In this document: one piece after another, positions 31,185-43,997 of the stretch
How the letters are laid out: each line of letters opens with the position of its first letter
Position numbering within the stretch: the stretch's first letter is position 1
The notes under the pieces: model-generated
What the model saw: the letters and a program-made list of their open reading frames with translations, nothing else
What the model was told of the DNA's origin: nothing
Database searches by the model: none
NCBI RefSeq assembly: GCF_030272615.1
Contig: NC_081413.1
Location: forward strand, 720,211,867-720,275,866
Source of the DNA: Cryptomeria japonica
Lineage: Eukaryota; Streptophyta; Pinopsida; Cupressales; Cupressaceae
Direction of reading: 5' to 3'
Length of the DNA: 64,000 nucleotides
Translations under genes and position numbers: made by a program

Positions 31185-34100
31185 ATGGTACCAAGAAGGG
31201 AGTTGACAGGAAAAGTGAATTATCAGGACAGGAACATTTGTGATGATTTTTTAGAGCAGTTAACCATGTCTACCAATGCCGAGGCTAAGGCCAAAGAATT
31301 ATTACCAAAGAACCCTCGTCTAAGAATTGGGGATGGCCTATATGATAAAGGCAATTGGTTAAGGGACTCTGAAATAGGGATGTCAGGTTTAGGACTGTTC
31401 AAAGTAGGTTTTGGGCAGAGACATTCCCCAACCCCTTTGAATAGCATATGGGAACTAGATGTGGGGAAGCTTGTGGTCCCTGGTGTATTCATGGATGTAG
31501 ATTTGTTGACCCTGATTGCATAGAATTATGACCCTATAGCAAGATGTATCGGGAGTGTGAAGGGATTAGCCCTGATTGAAATAAAAGATGATGAATTCAG
31601 AAACGTGTTTAAACTCAGCGAGGCTTCCAATTTGTTAGAACCTATTGACTTTGAGTCATTAGCCTAGATCTACAATGCACAAAGGGATCATCTTAAGTGG
31701 CCCATTGAAAGAATTCTTTGTTAAAATAGGAGGGTTAACAGTTGTAGGCCCCAGTACAATTGAACCATTCTCCCTCAATTTGTTTACTCTGAGATCTAAG
31801 GGTATGTATTGGGCACTATGCCAGATCTTTGGAGAAGATGCTGAGAGAAACATGCCAACCCATTACATGCTAATGATTGCACAAATTTTGAACCCCTCTC
31901 TAGCAATAACATTTGATTATGCACCATACCTTACTAATGCAATTCATGCAGGGCTAGTAGGGATAAAAAATGGTAAGGTAGATAGGTCATTTGGATGGTA
32001 CTCCCTGTTAATGCACATGTTTTTGTTCAAAGGTGCTGACTATTTAACAAAAGAGATGGATTTGGTTAAGGTAAAAGATAAGGAAGAGATGCCTATTCAA
32101 CTTTGGAGCACTATTCTATCCTGGGATAGAGAGGATACTAGTTTTCTGAAGTTTGATAGATGCATTGTATCTAAGATTAGAATTCTTTTATGCACAGAAA
32201 ACCCTAGGATTCCTAAGGCTCTTTTGGAATTCCTCAGACCTAAAGAGTTTGCAGAGGGTATTAAGATTGTTCACAATTGGGGAGATATGTATTTATACCC
32301 TATTTCTACCATTTTCAGAGTGTATGGCTTCAGAGGTACCCCCTATCTATTGCCCTATCAGGTCCCATTAAAGATAGGAGTTGTAGAAGTATTGAGACAA
32401 ATTGGAGGAGTACAAGAGGCAGAGTTGACCAATAGGGGTAAAGGGACCATTTTCCCAACTATCACCATGGCCCATCATTTTGTAATTACTAAAGGTGGCT
32501 GGAAATATTTTGTAATTACTGCAGGCTATCAATTGCAGTTTCAAGATGTGTAGACCCTGAGGACTTTTTCAATGGCATGTTTAGAAAGAGGGCAGTGTGT
32601 AAAGGTAGGCCCCATCAATTTTAGTTCCCTAAAGATTTAATTAGGAATGAATTCATCTTAGATGAGCAGGAACTAAGGAAGGAGAAGTGGGTTGCATATA
32701 AGAGGGCACTTGATTTTATCCATCAATTTGATAGTAGCTATGACCCTCTTTCTAGCTTCAACCCTTTTGAGGAGAAAATCAAATTCTCGATTCTCTATTT
32801 TGAAGACCTCATGCAAACCTTGAAAGAAAAAAGGGAGGCTATAATGCAAAATGATCCTAACAAGGTTAAATTGGTCCTAGCTAAGCCTGCTTTTGCTAAG
32901 GTTATCCCACCTGGTGACTATGTAATGCATAAGAAATCAAAGTACACTGTGATGATGCCAGTGACAGGTGAGCCTTCCACTTCAAGAGGGAAAAGAGAAA
33001 TTGAGGATTTCATTGACATCCAAGATTCCCCTAAAAGGCAAAGGGTAGGAAAGGAAGTTGAAACTAATGAGCCTCAGTATTCTCCATCTCAGTCCCCTAT
33101 CCACATAGGATATGAGCAAGTGGTGGCTAAACAATTATTACAGTTAGGGAGTTTTGATGAGATTGCCTATACCTATGAGGAGACCCAAGAGGGGATGCCA
33201 GAAGAGCCACCTAGTGTTGAAATGAACTTAACTGATGGTGAGCTAAAAGGCAAAGAATTAGACCTTACTGTTAAGCAAGCCAGTGAGGAATTCCTGGCTG
33301 ACAATAATTTTGTTACAATAGGGGCTTTCATGCAATTTGTGTGGAAGCAAAACATGGAACAATTCAAGGTCAGATGTGAGCAGAGGAAGAGTGAACAACC
33401 TCTCAGAGATGCAACTCAGGTGGAAGAAGAAATAAAGCAAGAAATGATGGAAGAGTTTAAGAATATTACCCCTGAGAAAGGAAGAGAAATGGTGTCTAAA
33501 GCTGGTGTGTTAATCCTCCTTGAATGGGATATAGCTGATGCTCTAGTTCTTGAAGTAGTGAGGAAGGAAACAAACCTATGGAAGGAGTGACCTTCAACAA
33601 AGATAATGTTGCTCTAGTCATGTGGTCATTGAAGAAGGATGAGAACAAAAGGAGGAAAAGTGCATCAGATTCTAGTCTCTTAGGAGGCATGATTGTTAAG
33701 AGAGTCCAAGATACAGGGGTAGTGGAAGCTACAAGCACAGTTTTGGAAACTGCAAAGTTCAGTGTGGCAGTAGCAGAGAAAGAGGCAAAAGAAAGAGCTA
33801 ATCTCCAATTGAAATTGGAGACCATCTTAAAGGTTTACAATGAGGCCAAAGAGGGAATATCCAACAGGGACAACATTATCACTAGACTTCAGAGTCAATT
33901 GGGAGGTCAGCACCATCTAGGTGAATCCTCTACACTCATGATAGCTTCCTCTCCAGCAAGACCTCCACCTACTAGCCCCATTATAGAATATCCCCCTTCT
34001 CCTATGCCTTCTGGTTTCCAGTCAACTGAGACTATCCAACACGAGTTGGAAAAGTTGAAACAAGCTCAAGCCTTTTTTGCAAACAAGTATGAAGAAAAGG

Positions 34101-34801
34101 TGAAAGCCACAATCTTGAAGTTTGTTGATTCAGTCAAGGCCTCCATTGTATACATTAATATGAAGAGGATTCTGGATGTTTTGATCAAATTCAGAGAGGA
34201 TGAAGCCACTTTGGAACCAATCCTTAATAAGTGGATGCCTAGAGGTAAGGAGTTAGAGCTCATGTGTTCATCCCATGTAGATGCAGAGGAGAATGACAAT
34301 CTAAGGTCCACCAGTGAGTTCATAAAAGAGATGAATATACTCTCAGAGGAAAGGGCAGGTATAAAAAGAAAAGCCCAATTATATAGAAAAGAATATTCAG
34401 ATCACAAATTTCAATTGTTTCCAGGGGGATTTGTAGGTCCGATTCAGTTGAAAGAGGAGAAGACCTGGCTAGAAGAGTTGTACCACAAATTGTCCTTAAG
34501 GGTTTATGAAATTATTAACACTGATGACACATCCCTATTTGTCCAAACAATTGAAGAAATTGAAAAGGTGAAATCACACAATGGTCTCATAGAAAAAGAA
34601 ATTGGGCAGTTAAGGGCCATTTGGAAAAGGCTAGAAGGAATGAAATAGAAGATTGATAGATTTTCTTGGCCAAGTGATGACGTGTTCCAGGAGTGGAAGA
34701 GAAAATATGTCGGACAAAAGGAAGATGCTCCAGAGCAATTAGAAGAGGTTGCAGTAGAACAACAAACAGAAGAGGCCGTAGATGTTGAAAAGGACTTGTA
34801 A
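31185..34801 (+). pseudogene. Unrecognised long ORF, about 1200 codons, broken
   Basis: I do not recognise this protein. It reads from MVPRRELTGKVNYQDRN at 31185, with TAG stops at 31521 and about 31663. It shifts phase near 31690 to an open segment ending 32553, shifts again near 32545 (one TAG near 32630), stays open to 33590, and shifts near 33570 into a frame ending EEAVDVEKDL at 34801. The first half looks globular, with hydrophobic helices such as SFGWYSLLMHMFLF. The middle has an NLS-like SPKRQRVGK. The last 400 residues are Lys/Glu-rich and likely coiled coil, around a Pro-rich hinge near 33950-34020. Early stops fit CAG-to-TAG. It lies between two repeat arrays in the 14.7-kb unit. 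It may be an extra ORF of a large retrotransposon or a captured gene. Confidence 0.6.
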
Positions 34802-37800
34802 CTGTTTCTTGGAGAGTATTGCGGTTTGTAACAAACCTTTTAGGAATGTCCAAAGCTTGTATGCATCCATAATGTTATAAATGGATACCAGGACTAGTGT
34901 AAAAGGGATCACAAGAATTTTGTAAAGAAACTCTGGAGAAATATATCTGGGTTTTTCTAGTTATTACAGAGAATACTTTGGGTTATGTAAGATTTTTTTA
35001 AAATGAATATCAATATATAGATCAGAAAATTTTGAGCCTAAACCTTTGTTGTCTTCTGGTGTGCTTTCAGTAATTTAGCAGATTCATTTGAGTAATCTAG
35101 GGTTGTTCAACTGAAAATAGATTGTAATGCAATCTTTATGGATATGTTTCTTAGCTTTTTCTCTTTAGGAGAGGAATTAAATACGCATGAAATATCTCTA
35201 TCAGTAGGTTACTTTGTTTGAAGCTTTGAATCTGATAAACACTATTTAGTTTAACAAGAAAGAACTCTTATATATGTCAGGCATGTATGGGGTTAATAGA
35301 AGCCGAAGTGATGAGATGTATGGGGATGTTTGCTTGTGAAATCCTTGCTTAATTTAGATGACTCTATAGCCTGGATAAGGCACTAGTATTAGTTGTAGTT
35401 TTCTTTCTACATCTCTTGAGGATCAATATTGAAAATGAGCATAAGTTTTCCTTTATTATTTCAGTTCATGTTGAGGCGATAAAATCCACTAGTTTTTGGA
35501 CACTGGTTTACTGTGGATCTCGTTTAAAAGTGTGAAATTATTTACAAAAAGGTATACCCACCTGAACTTTGGATAAGTTCAAAGTGTAGAAGGTTCTTGA
35601 AACCTTTTCATATGTTACTCTAAGATTCTTTTTTCCTTGATCTCTTCATTTGCAGACAGAGTTATTCTTTTTCTTACAGGGGATAAGAGGGAATTAGAAT
35701 TTGAGACTAACACTTGTGACTATGACAATGTGTTTGTATTTGACCCCTTAGTGTAAATGAATGCAAAAAGATATGCATCATATGTACCCCATTTTGCATT
35801 GATGAATAACATCTATTAAAGTGATTTATTTTATCACTTTAACAAAGTTTTACAATATAAATAATCTAATGCATGACACATCTTCAGGAAAAAGCGAGGT
35901 AAGACTCCATGCTCCAGATCTACTGTTATTCTACTCCTTGAACTACTCATGATCATTGTTGTTAGGTTACTAATGATTGTATGTCATGAAATCTTTCCTT
36001 TTTCCATTAGAAGGGATGTTATCATTACAAGAGCTTTCTACAACATGGGAATGACCTCTTCTTTCTGATATTTGATATTGAACCTATAGCTGGTTATTTT
36101 GCTAGTAAATTTATTCAAATACCTCTATCTCAGAAGAAAAAACCATCTTTCTCTTTCCATTCTATGACAGACCTACCTTGATATCATCAACAGGGCCTTT
36201 CAATTATCTTATAATCTGCTCATTATTTTGATAGATAAAGTTGTCAATGGTCTTGCCCATTGTCCTTTTGTTGACTTTTTCTACTTTATGGCTGAGTGTC
36301 ATCTCATTGCTTTAGCCCCATGAACCATGAGTGTTGTATCTTTTCAAGACCTCATATTCTATCATTTGATCGCTTAATTTTGCTCTCTTGTCTACTTGTC
36401 TCTGGTCATTCCCTTCATAATACCTATGATGAACCTTAGATAAGGGTTGTTTTTATCTTTACTATTGACTGCTAAGAGACTACTATGACTATATCTTATA
36501 GTAGCCAAAGTCTTCATATCACTATATTTTGGTCTCTTGGGATGCACATCTTCCAACAACTCATGGAATACACTTTCTATTTCGTGTTGAGTCTGAAACC
36601 TTCGATGGTGACTATGCATGATATTGTAGCTGTAATTGTACCTTGTTGACTAATTTTTCTAATTTGATAGCTTGTACAATCTTTTGGTTTGAGTCTTTGA
36701 GGACTATCATTCATTTTGACTATTACTATGCTTGTATCAACAAAACTCCTCATGACTACCTCCATGCTTCTTATACTAGCTTCTAAGGTTGATAGGTAAC
36801 TATGTTAGTGATGAGCCTTTGACGATGCCTATACCTATATTCCTTTGACTGCACCAATATTTGTTAACACTGGCATCTACTCTGAGAATTTCACTTTGTC
36901 ATTCTCTTTTGCCTCCTTCAAGTTTTACTTCCCAAGTATGGTGCTTGGATAGTGAACCTTGATGCTTGAAGACTGTGATTGCACTATTGGAACTGCATGA
37001 GTCATTGCTTCATGACCAATTGAAACCTTTCTTGGTAATCATATGGTCTAAGTCACCTTGAAAGATGTGATCATGGCATGGTATTTAGGAAGCCTCCTTG
37101 GAAGTAGTGATGAATGTAGCCAACATATGTCGCTCCTAGACTACTTGTCTCAAACCCTTTTTCTTTTGCTGGATTGTCATTGTACTTACTGCCCTAGGAC
37201 TGTAACTGTCCTCTGTTTTTCTTTCTACAATCCTTTGACTAATTATTGTGACTGCCATTTAATCTTTCTTGGTTACAGTGGTCATTATTATAAGTCTGAT
37301 AAGAAAATATTGCCTTTCATGACTTTAGACTGTCATTATTTATGACTATCTTGACCATGATATGAATTCTATGAGGTTATTTCCCTACTGACTTATCGTA
37401 GGTGCTTTGATGATGCACGATTCATAACAACTTTATCATCTAGGTATATTTGTTGTCCACTAGCTTAGATTGTCATTTATACTTTATATTTACTCATTGC
37501 ACCTTTGATCACTATGTATTGAAGGAGACCTTCCTCAATGACTATCTTCAACAATATTGCCATGGTGTGCTCTATATTGGTTGCTCTAAGAGTTGAAAGT
37601 GCTTTTGTTGGTATTATCATTTGCTTCATTAGCTGTATGACTATGGTTATCACCATACCTGTCTCTTTGGTATCATATATTAGGACAGTGTGATAGTGAT
37701 CTATATGTTTAGGACTACATGCTACTCATTTGATGAACTTTCAATGCCATGCATATGACTTTCCTAAGTTGAGGACTGCCAAATAATCCTCTTTGGTATA

Positions 37801-39496
37801 TGCACTGTTTATGCTTTGATTATTTTTTGTGCTCAATCACTCCATAATACATTTCTATTGTCATGATTGTTTCATAACCTTTTAAAGGCTAATGCTTAAG
37901 TAGATGTTATTCCCTTTTTATGTGTACTGTGTATGATCAAACCATAGGTAGTATGGGTGATTGTCTACCTTGATCCATTATGATGGTTGTTCATGAAGCA
38001 TTTGAGACAATGATTTTGGATTATTTCACAGTCCTTTCATGGTCACTATACCTTGGGATGTCTTTGCTACTAAATACTACATGTGCATGTGTTATCACAC
38101 CTTTAGACTACTGAATGTTTCTTTCTATTGTCAATGCATTGCTTGGTTTTTACTTGTACGCATGCTGGGATCAACCCTTGTGGGAGCCACATTTTACTCC
38201 ACCTGCGGTAATTTGATAGAGAACAACATTACTTTTCCCATATTTGTACAGTGAACAAACAAGTTAGATAAAACAATGCATTTGATGATTTGACCTAATG
38301 ATTGTTTCCTGGACCTATATGATACTAGTTGTTGTGATGCATATGAGGGATGGATTGTATGTTTTCAGATGCATGTGTACATATAGAATGATGACCCTTT
38401 GTTGATTTGACACACTATTTTACTCAAATGCAAGCACTTAGGGGTGGCGAGGAAGACAACTAGATGCAAAATGGGCGAAAGACTACAAGTGACAGAAAGC
38501 ATCACAAAGAGGACTCGTCATTTAGGCAATGATGAGTCACCTTTCCTTATCTGCATTTACTTTTACGTTTTTCACCTACAAATATATATATTTTCTTCCT
38601 TTGCACCATATCAGTTAGTCTCACGGCTTGTGTGAGACATTGTACATTCATATCAATAAAGATTACCTTTTTTAGAAATTGTGTATTATTTCCTCTATCA
38701 TATGCATCTGCATAATGAAATGTGATGGTGTAATCTTCTTTTTTTAAAAAAAAAATCTTCATGAATGAAATTCAACATATGTACCTTTCTTGTTTAAAAA
38801 ACAAAAAAGATCTACTTGATTGAGCTTGTTAGTGAAAATGGGTAACAACAGGATGATGAGGTATTAGATTGGATCATATGATTATGCATGGTGGTTGCAG
38901 AGAAGCTAGTAGCAAGTGTACATAACAAGAAGACAAGAGAAGCACAAATTGTAGGCTATGCAGTCGTGCATAACACATCGTGTTATGCTACACAAACAAT
39001 GTAAATTACAAAGGTAAAAAATCCCTTCGATGGTAGTTTTTCGGTGTGCAAGGCTTCTGTATCAACAACAATTCTTTTCGGTGTAAGATGGCGAATTGGC
39101 AATACCATCCTCTTGCTTCATCAAGCTTCATTATTATACTAATAGGATTTGTCTTTAGTGTAGTGTTCACCATGTCTTGGCGACAAGCAGTTTGTTTCAG
39201 GTGGGCCCTCCTTTTCATGCGCTTTGTCGTCTAGCTGGCAGTTATGCATTGGTCCATCAAGATGATGATGTATACATATGGGCCTCTTTGGTGTGTTGGT
39301 TGTCACACTCTGTACTCAGTGGGGAAGTCTTCAGTATTTGACTGAGTCTTGAGTTGGGTGTAGTGAGCGGTTATTTTCATGTGGCAGCAATTGTTTGGTT
39401 CATGTGTGTCGGTGGGTCCCCGCTAACCCACACAGTCAAGTACAGGGTTGAAAGGACCCTACGATTATGAGGTAACATTTTAACAAAGAAGATGTG
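34802..39496 (+). other. Long region without a recognised gene
   Basis: No ORF with family character on either strand. From about 36150 to 38400 words such as GACTGTCATT, CTTGACCATGA and TTTGACTATT recur irregularly, suggesting a very old tandem repeat. A 12-base A run is at 38748-38759. It is probably noncoding sequence of the same insertion as the unknown ORF. Confidence 0.45.
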
Positions 39497-40225
39497 GCAT
39501 CCTGCCATCCTGCACCACTGATGACCAAAGTGAATTGGTCATGTGGGATAAGACGTAGATGGATGGATAGAGGCTCCCTGCTATCTTGTGTCATCAAAAT
39601 GTGAGAAGCAATGGTCATGCAGGGTGACACAAGGAGAAGGGAGAGACATCCCTCGCTATCCCACATTGAAGAAGACCTAGGAGAAATAATTGTGCATGAT
39701 AATAAATTGAAATAAGAGAAGGATCTTGCTATCCCGCAACGTTAAACATAGAAAATATGTAGGCGTGAGGAGGAAGGCTTCCCAACATCCCGCGTTGCAA
39801 GATGTCAAGATCGAATGACCTTGTCGGATAAATGCAAGTAGGGTATAGCGACTCCCACTATCCCATGGCTTGCTTGAGTTGAGAATGATGGTCTTGTTGG
39901 GTAAGTTTGAAGAAAAAAGGACATGGCAACCCACCATCCTGCGAGGAGTAAAACCGAAGCAAGATGAGCTTGCAGGGATACAAAGAACAAGATAAGAAGT
40001 TGATCCTGCTATCCCACGTGGGGTACACAAGGAGACAAAAGACAAGGATAAGGAAGAAGCATCCCACTAGCTCGCATGGGTAAAATTAACTTAAAGATGA
40101 TCGGGGTAGATAACACGAGGTGAAGGGAAATAGGTCCCCCGCTATCCCACGATGTCAAAGACCAAAGGATTGAACCCTTGCGGGGAAGACAAATGAAAGA
40201 TGATGTGCATCCTGCCATCCTGCAG
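39497..40225 (+). repeat. Degenerate repeat array with a CTATCCCRC core, 11 copies
   Basis: Words like CCTGCTATCCCAC, CATCCTGCCATCCTGC and CTCGCTATCCCAC recur near 39497, 39568, 39648, 39721, 39779, 39851, 39928, 40003, 40050, 40135 and 40207, mostly 70-80 bases apart. Between them are A/G-rich segments, some with AAGACAAAGGAT-like content. The first and last copies share the same 17-base word. Confidence 0.7.
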
Positions 40226-41352
40226 TGACAGAGACTAATATGAGTATGATTTGTCTTGATGATTTGGTGGACACATTGGCAACCCAATTGTCATAGAGCT
40301 CCATGTGGCAGGTTGATTGCAGTTGATCAAAGTTGATGGAGCAATCTATAAATGCAATAAGAAGAGTTTGATGACATGTTTGTATGTTGATAGGGGAGAT
40401 GGTCCAAGTGGGTTGCTAATCAAGATTGACTATATGACTTGTATGAAGATTTTTTATGCCACAAATGCATATTGATAGGCAAATTGATCCACATGGTGGT
40501 CGACCAAGTTTGACAAGATGATATGGACATTGAATGTGATGACATGTGGCTCCCTGGTTGACAAAGAACAAATCAGATATGCAAAATTTGGTGACGATGG
40601 AAGTAGTTGTTGATCCTTTCAAGGTAGGTTGACAGAGGATGGTGAGTGCACTAATGACGACCTGGCTAGAGTCAGTTGTGTGGCTCAAGATGATCTACGA
40701 AGAAGAGATCAGATCTCATTGGATAGATAAACATTACTAAAATTAGTAATCAGTATAAAATGCAGAATGGGAACAACAAAGAAATATTTAATAGCGGTCA
40801 AGCTGCAGAGGGTGTTTTTGAGTTTTTGAGGCTCGAGGAAATCTACCAGACCTCTTCCATCAGGAGAAGATTACTAAACTTAGTAATCAGTACACAAAGA
40901 TATGATATGAATGTAGAGAGCAGTCAAAAGATAGGGAGAATGCATTCATGTATATGACTATCTATTTGAGTGGTGTACATATAATCTAATCAATATGCAG
41001 ACATGATCTCTGAAAGGTCGAGAAAATTAGATTTTGAATCCATCCTTGGAGGGAAACCATTATTGATACAAAACTGATCGAACAAAGAAATGTTGATGAG
41101 ATTTGACAATTGTTGATGAGGTAGCTAAGTTGGGAGATGTACACAAGTGGTTAGGGATGTGCATTGAGATTGTCATGAGCAAGAGTAGAGAGTAAAGTAA
41201 GGGTGATGTGTAGCATGGTGTGTTGTAGTAGAAGGAAGTTTTGAGTTGCACCTATGTGAGAGTTGAAAGTGAAGAAAGAGATAGTGGAAAACAATAGAAC
41301 AATGAAGTGTGTAGCAGAAAGGAAAGATCCAAAATAAAGAAGAGGAAACTTG
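40226..41352 (+). other. Probable LTR U3-like sequence, no gene
   Basis: Rich in GATG/TTGAT words and similar in style to Copia U3 regions, but without a matching copy in the window. A short direct repeat, ACTAAAATTAGTAATCAGTA against ACTAAACTTAGTAATCAGTA, lies near 40736 and 40874. Confidence 0.4.
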
Positions 41353-42286
41353 TGTTGGAAATTGACACTTTATTGGCTAGGTTTCACTATATTGTCATTG
41401 ATGGCAACATGATTTTGGGTTCCGGCTTCATATGGTGTACCAACAAGCACTTCAAAGACTCTACATCGACACTAGCACCAACACCGACATGATAGAAGAT
41501 TTATTTGGTTATCGACAATGCAGACTGACTTGGTATAATAAAGGTCATTGGTATTGGAGGCCAACACATCTTGGATCCGACATCTATAAATTGTTTTAAT
41601 GCTTATTCATTTATGTTAAATGGTCGACATGTAATATGATATTGTATATATCCTTGTAAGCTGACATAAGGCATGTAATTTGTATGGGGTATATAGGGGA
41701 GATTGATTAGATCATATTGGAAGAAGGATATATATGTGGAATGGAAATATGGATGTAATGTAATGCAAAATATATCAGAGAGACTATGTATGTGAGGAAT
41801 TTATTGTAAGGCTTATTCTAGTATTGAGGTTTAGGGTTTTAACCAGAATAGACAGAGCTTAAATCAGAACTGTATTCTAGCATAGGAGATGCTATATTAG
41901 GTAGTTTACTATTCTCCGGATTGTTGTCTAGGATGTTAGGTAGTCAGTGAGGCTCCTATTGTGATGAGCAGTGTGCTCTAGGCTGTAAGCCTTCTTGCAA
42001 GTGCAGGCCCATCATATATTGTAATATCTCTTCATATGGCTAGTGAATTGATATTGTGGGTCACAAATCCCACCATGGTTTTTCCTCTTTGAGGTTTTCC
42101 ACGTATAAATATATGTGTTATGTTTCTCATTTATGTGTTTGGCTTATTGGTTGCATTACTTATTTCAATTCTATTTATACTGGTATACCAATTGGTGTAT
42201 GAATGTTTTATTAAGATTAAAATATACTATTCTAGTATAACACTAATTCACCCCCCCACCCCTCTCAGTGTCATTGGTTTCCAACA
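41353..42286 (+). repeat. Solo Copia-type LTR (934 bp)
   Basis: It starts TGTTGGAAATTGAC and ends GGTTTCCAACA, so the termini form an inverted repeat (TGTTGGAAA/TTTCCAACA). TTGTCATTGATGGCAACATG lies 39 bases from the start, and CCACCATGGTTTTTCCTC and TTTTCCACGTATAAAT near 42070-42110. Flanks are ACTTG (41348-41352) and AGTTG (42287-42291), a target duplication with one mismatch. No internal genes accompany it. Confidence 0.8.
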
Positions 42287-42937
42287 AGTTGTTGAGCAGA
42301 GAGTAGAGAATGAAGAGAAGAAGTGTGGACAAAATAGAGTGAGCAATAGATAGAGAAGAATCATGAGGTATAGTGTAGAGACTAGTGACAAAAGTGTGGA
42401 GGGCCAAGGTAGATAACACAGTGAGTTATACACACTGTGAGAGGTAGAGAAGGAGGATTGAATCGACCAGAGGTCAAAGAGTTGGATGCAGAGATAAGAA
42501 GATAGAGAGCAGAGAATAAGAGCAGAACAGTAAGGTGTTACAAAACCTCATTTGTAACAAGGTGCATAATTTGTTTTAAATAAAAGTTTATTGTAATTCT
42601 CTGAGTGGGTGCTAAGAGTAGGGGTTGGTGCCCATAAACTTTAGGGGTCGATGCTTCTCGGGTTGGTGCCCTAAAAATTGTAATCAATGTTCATTTTGAG
42701 GCTGGATTAGAGCAGTAGACTTTAGTAGCATTTCTCACCGAGATTTTTCCCCACTATGGGTTATCCTCGTATATTCTTGTTTTATAAGTTTTCTATGTGT
42801 GTGTGTGTGTTAATGTATTTTATATCTCTGCTCATAGTTTTGTGATCACAGTTATCAAAGTTAACTTTAATCCAAAGAGTTAAAGTTTTAGATTACCACT
42901 TATTCACCCCCTCTCAGTGGTCCATTTTTTTCCTTCA
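42287..42937 (+). other. Right end of the 14.7-kb insertion, LTR-like
   Basis: A/G-rich, then CACCGAGATTTTTCCCCAC near 42737, a (GT) run at 42796-42811 and a Copia-type LTR end with CACCCCCTCTCAGTGG, terminating CCTTCA before ACCAA. No gene. Confidence 0.6.
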
Positions 42938-42942
42938 ACCAA
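42938..42942. repeat. Target site duplication ACCAA, right copy
   Basis: Equals 28220-28224. The gag homology of the older gag-only element resumes directly after it. Confidence 0.85.
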
Positions 42943-43260
42943 ATGTCAAATTGATCCTATTTTTCTAGCCTTCTTCTAGCTCTAAGGAGGAAGTTCAACT
43001 CAAATCGCCAAGATTAAAAATGCTAAAGAAAAATGATGGTTCAAGTTCTTGTCATATTAGAGATCCTATTTTTATTAATCTAGATGATGATATTATTCAT
43101 GCTAACAATGATGATATGTATAATCTTATTGATGTTAATCATGATTTATCTTCACATTTTTAGAAGCGTTAACCCTAGCTCCCAGTGACAAACAAAGTGA
43201 CTCATCATTAGATCACAGTCCTTGTTTGGAACTTGTAGTAGCTCCATCTTGTGTGTTTTC
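42943..43260 (+). pseudogene. gag: Gag C-terminus of the older gag-only element, second part
   Basis: It resumes the gene interrupted at 28219. IRDPIFINLDDDIIHANNDD matches IKDPIFINLDDDIDENVMHD near residue 1040 of the intact protein. A TAG at about 43161 and a shift follow. The reading of LDHSPCLEL-like residues past this point matches the intact tail HEHSPCLDLVIAPS. Confidence 0.8.
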
Positions 43261-43997
43261 TTGTTCGTAATGTGCTTCCCCCTTGACGTGTTGCTTGACA
43301 TTTTTTTGTGTTATATTAGGTTCTCTTTGGAATAGCCTTGTTACTCTATTGGTGCAAGGTAATAAAGAGGTCAAATTTGTTGCGACATTCTTCTATTTGT
43401 ATCTTCTTTTTTCTATCTGTTGTCCCTTGCATTGTCTATTTGGGGATGATGCAAAGCGTTAAGATCTCTTTTTGGTCTCTTCCATGTTGACTCAAAAAGA
43501 CACTTGTTCTCTTCTTCCATTGTGTTTGTAGTTCCACTACCTTTAGGGGATGAGGTCAACTCAATACAAGTATTTTTGACGTACTTTATTTATCATAAGA
43601 GCATACTGACCCCATAGATAGTAGATCCCTTATGTAATTTTTCTTATGTCCTGCAACCATTATCCTTTGATTTGTCCTTTCTTGGGGGCATCTCATTATG
43701 GTAACATGGCTGCCTTTTGGATACATTATACCTTAAAGAAATTTCTCCCAATAAGGTGTTTGTAATCTCCTTAACATGGGGGCATACACTCTACTCATTG
43801 TTACACTTTTTTCACACACCATGACATGTTTTTTATACTGAACTTACTTTGCAAACTGGGCCTTTTTATTTGTAATTTGGTTCTTTTCATTTTCATGACT
43901 CATAGTAAGTGATCTTAGTAGGCTAGTATAGTCACATGTTTTCCCTCTTCTCCTTTCTTATTTTGTTCCTTTTATCTTGATATTAGAGTAATAATAT
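43261..43997 (+). other. 3' UTR of the older gag-only element, first part
   Basis: No gene. About 43384-43530 matches the younger copy's UTR (11860-11965 in reverse complement), including GATGATGCAAAGCGTTAAGA and CATGTTGACTCAAAAAGACA. The Copia element is inserted at 43998 and the UTR resumes at 50664. Confidence 0.7.

Larger units (their letters stand above)
28225..42937 (+). mobile_element. 14.7-kb insertion with Copia-LTR-like ends and an unknown ORF
   Basis: It is bounded by ACCAA duplications and TG...CA ends. The left end TGTTGGCATTAAGG is followed by TTGTCATTGATGTCAACATG, as in other Copia LTRs in this window. The right end contains TTATTCACCCCCTCTCAGTG, a common Copia LTR end. I found no internal LTR pair. 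It may be one long solo LTR (left tip near 28225, right part from about 40230) holding another element, or a large non-autonomous element whose second LTR I cannot recognise. It includes the unknown ORF (31185-34801), two motif arrays and a solo LTR (41353-42286). Confidence 0.65.

Noticed and set aside
31223-31492. Antisense ORF against the unknown gene
   Set aside because: The codon pattern fits the + strand reading, and no family was seen on the - strand.
36392-40688. Several 60-120-codon ORFs on the - strand
   Set aside because: They have no shared frame, no recognised domain, and some lie in the CTATCCC array.
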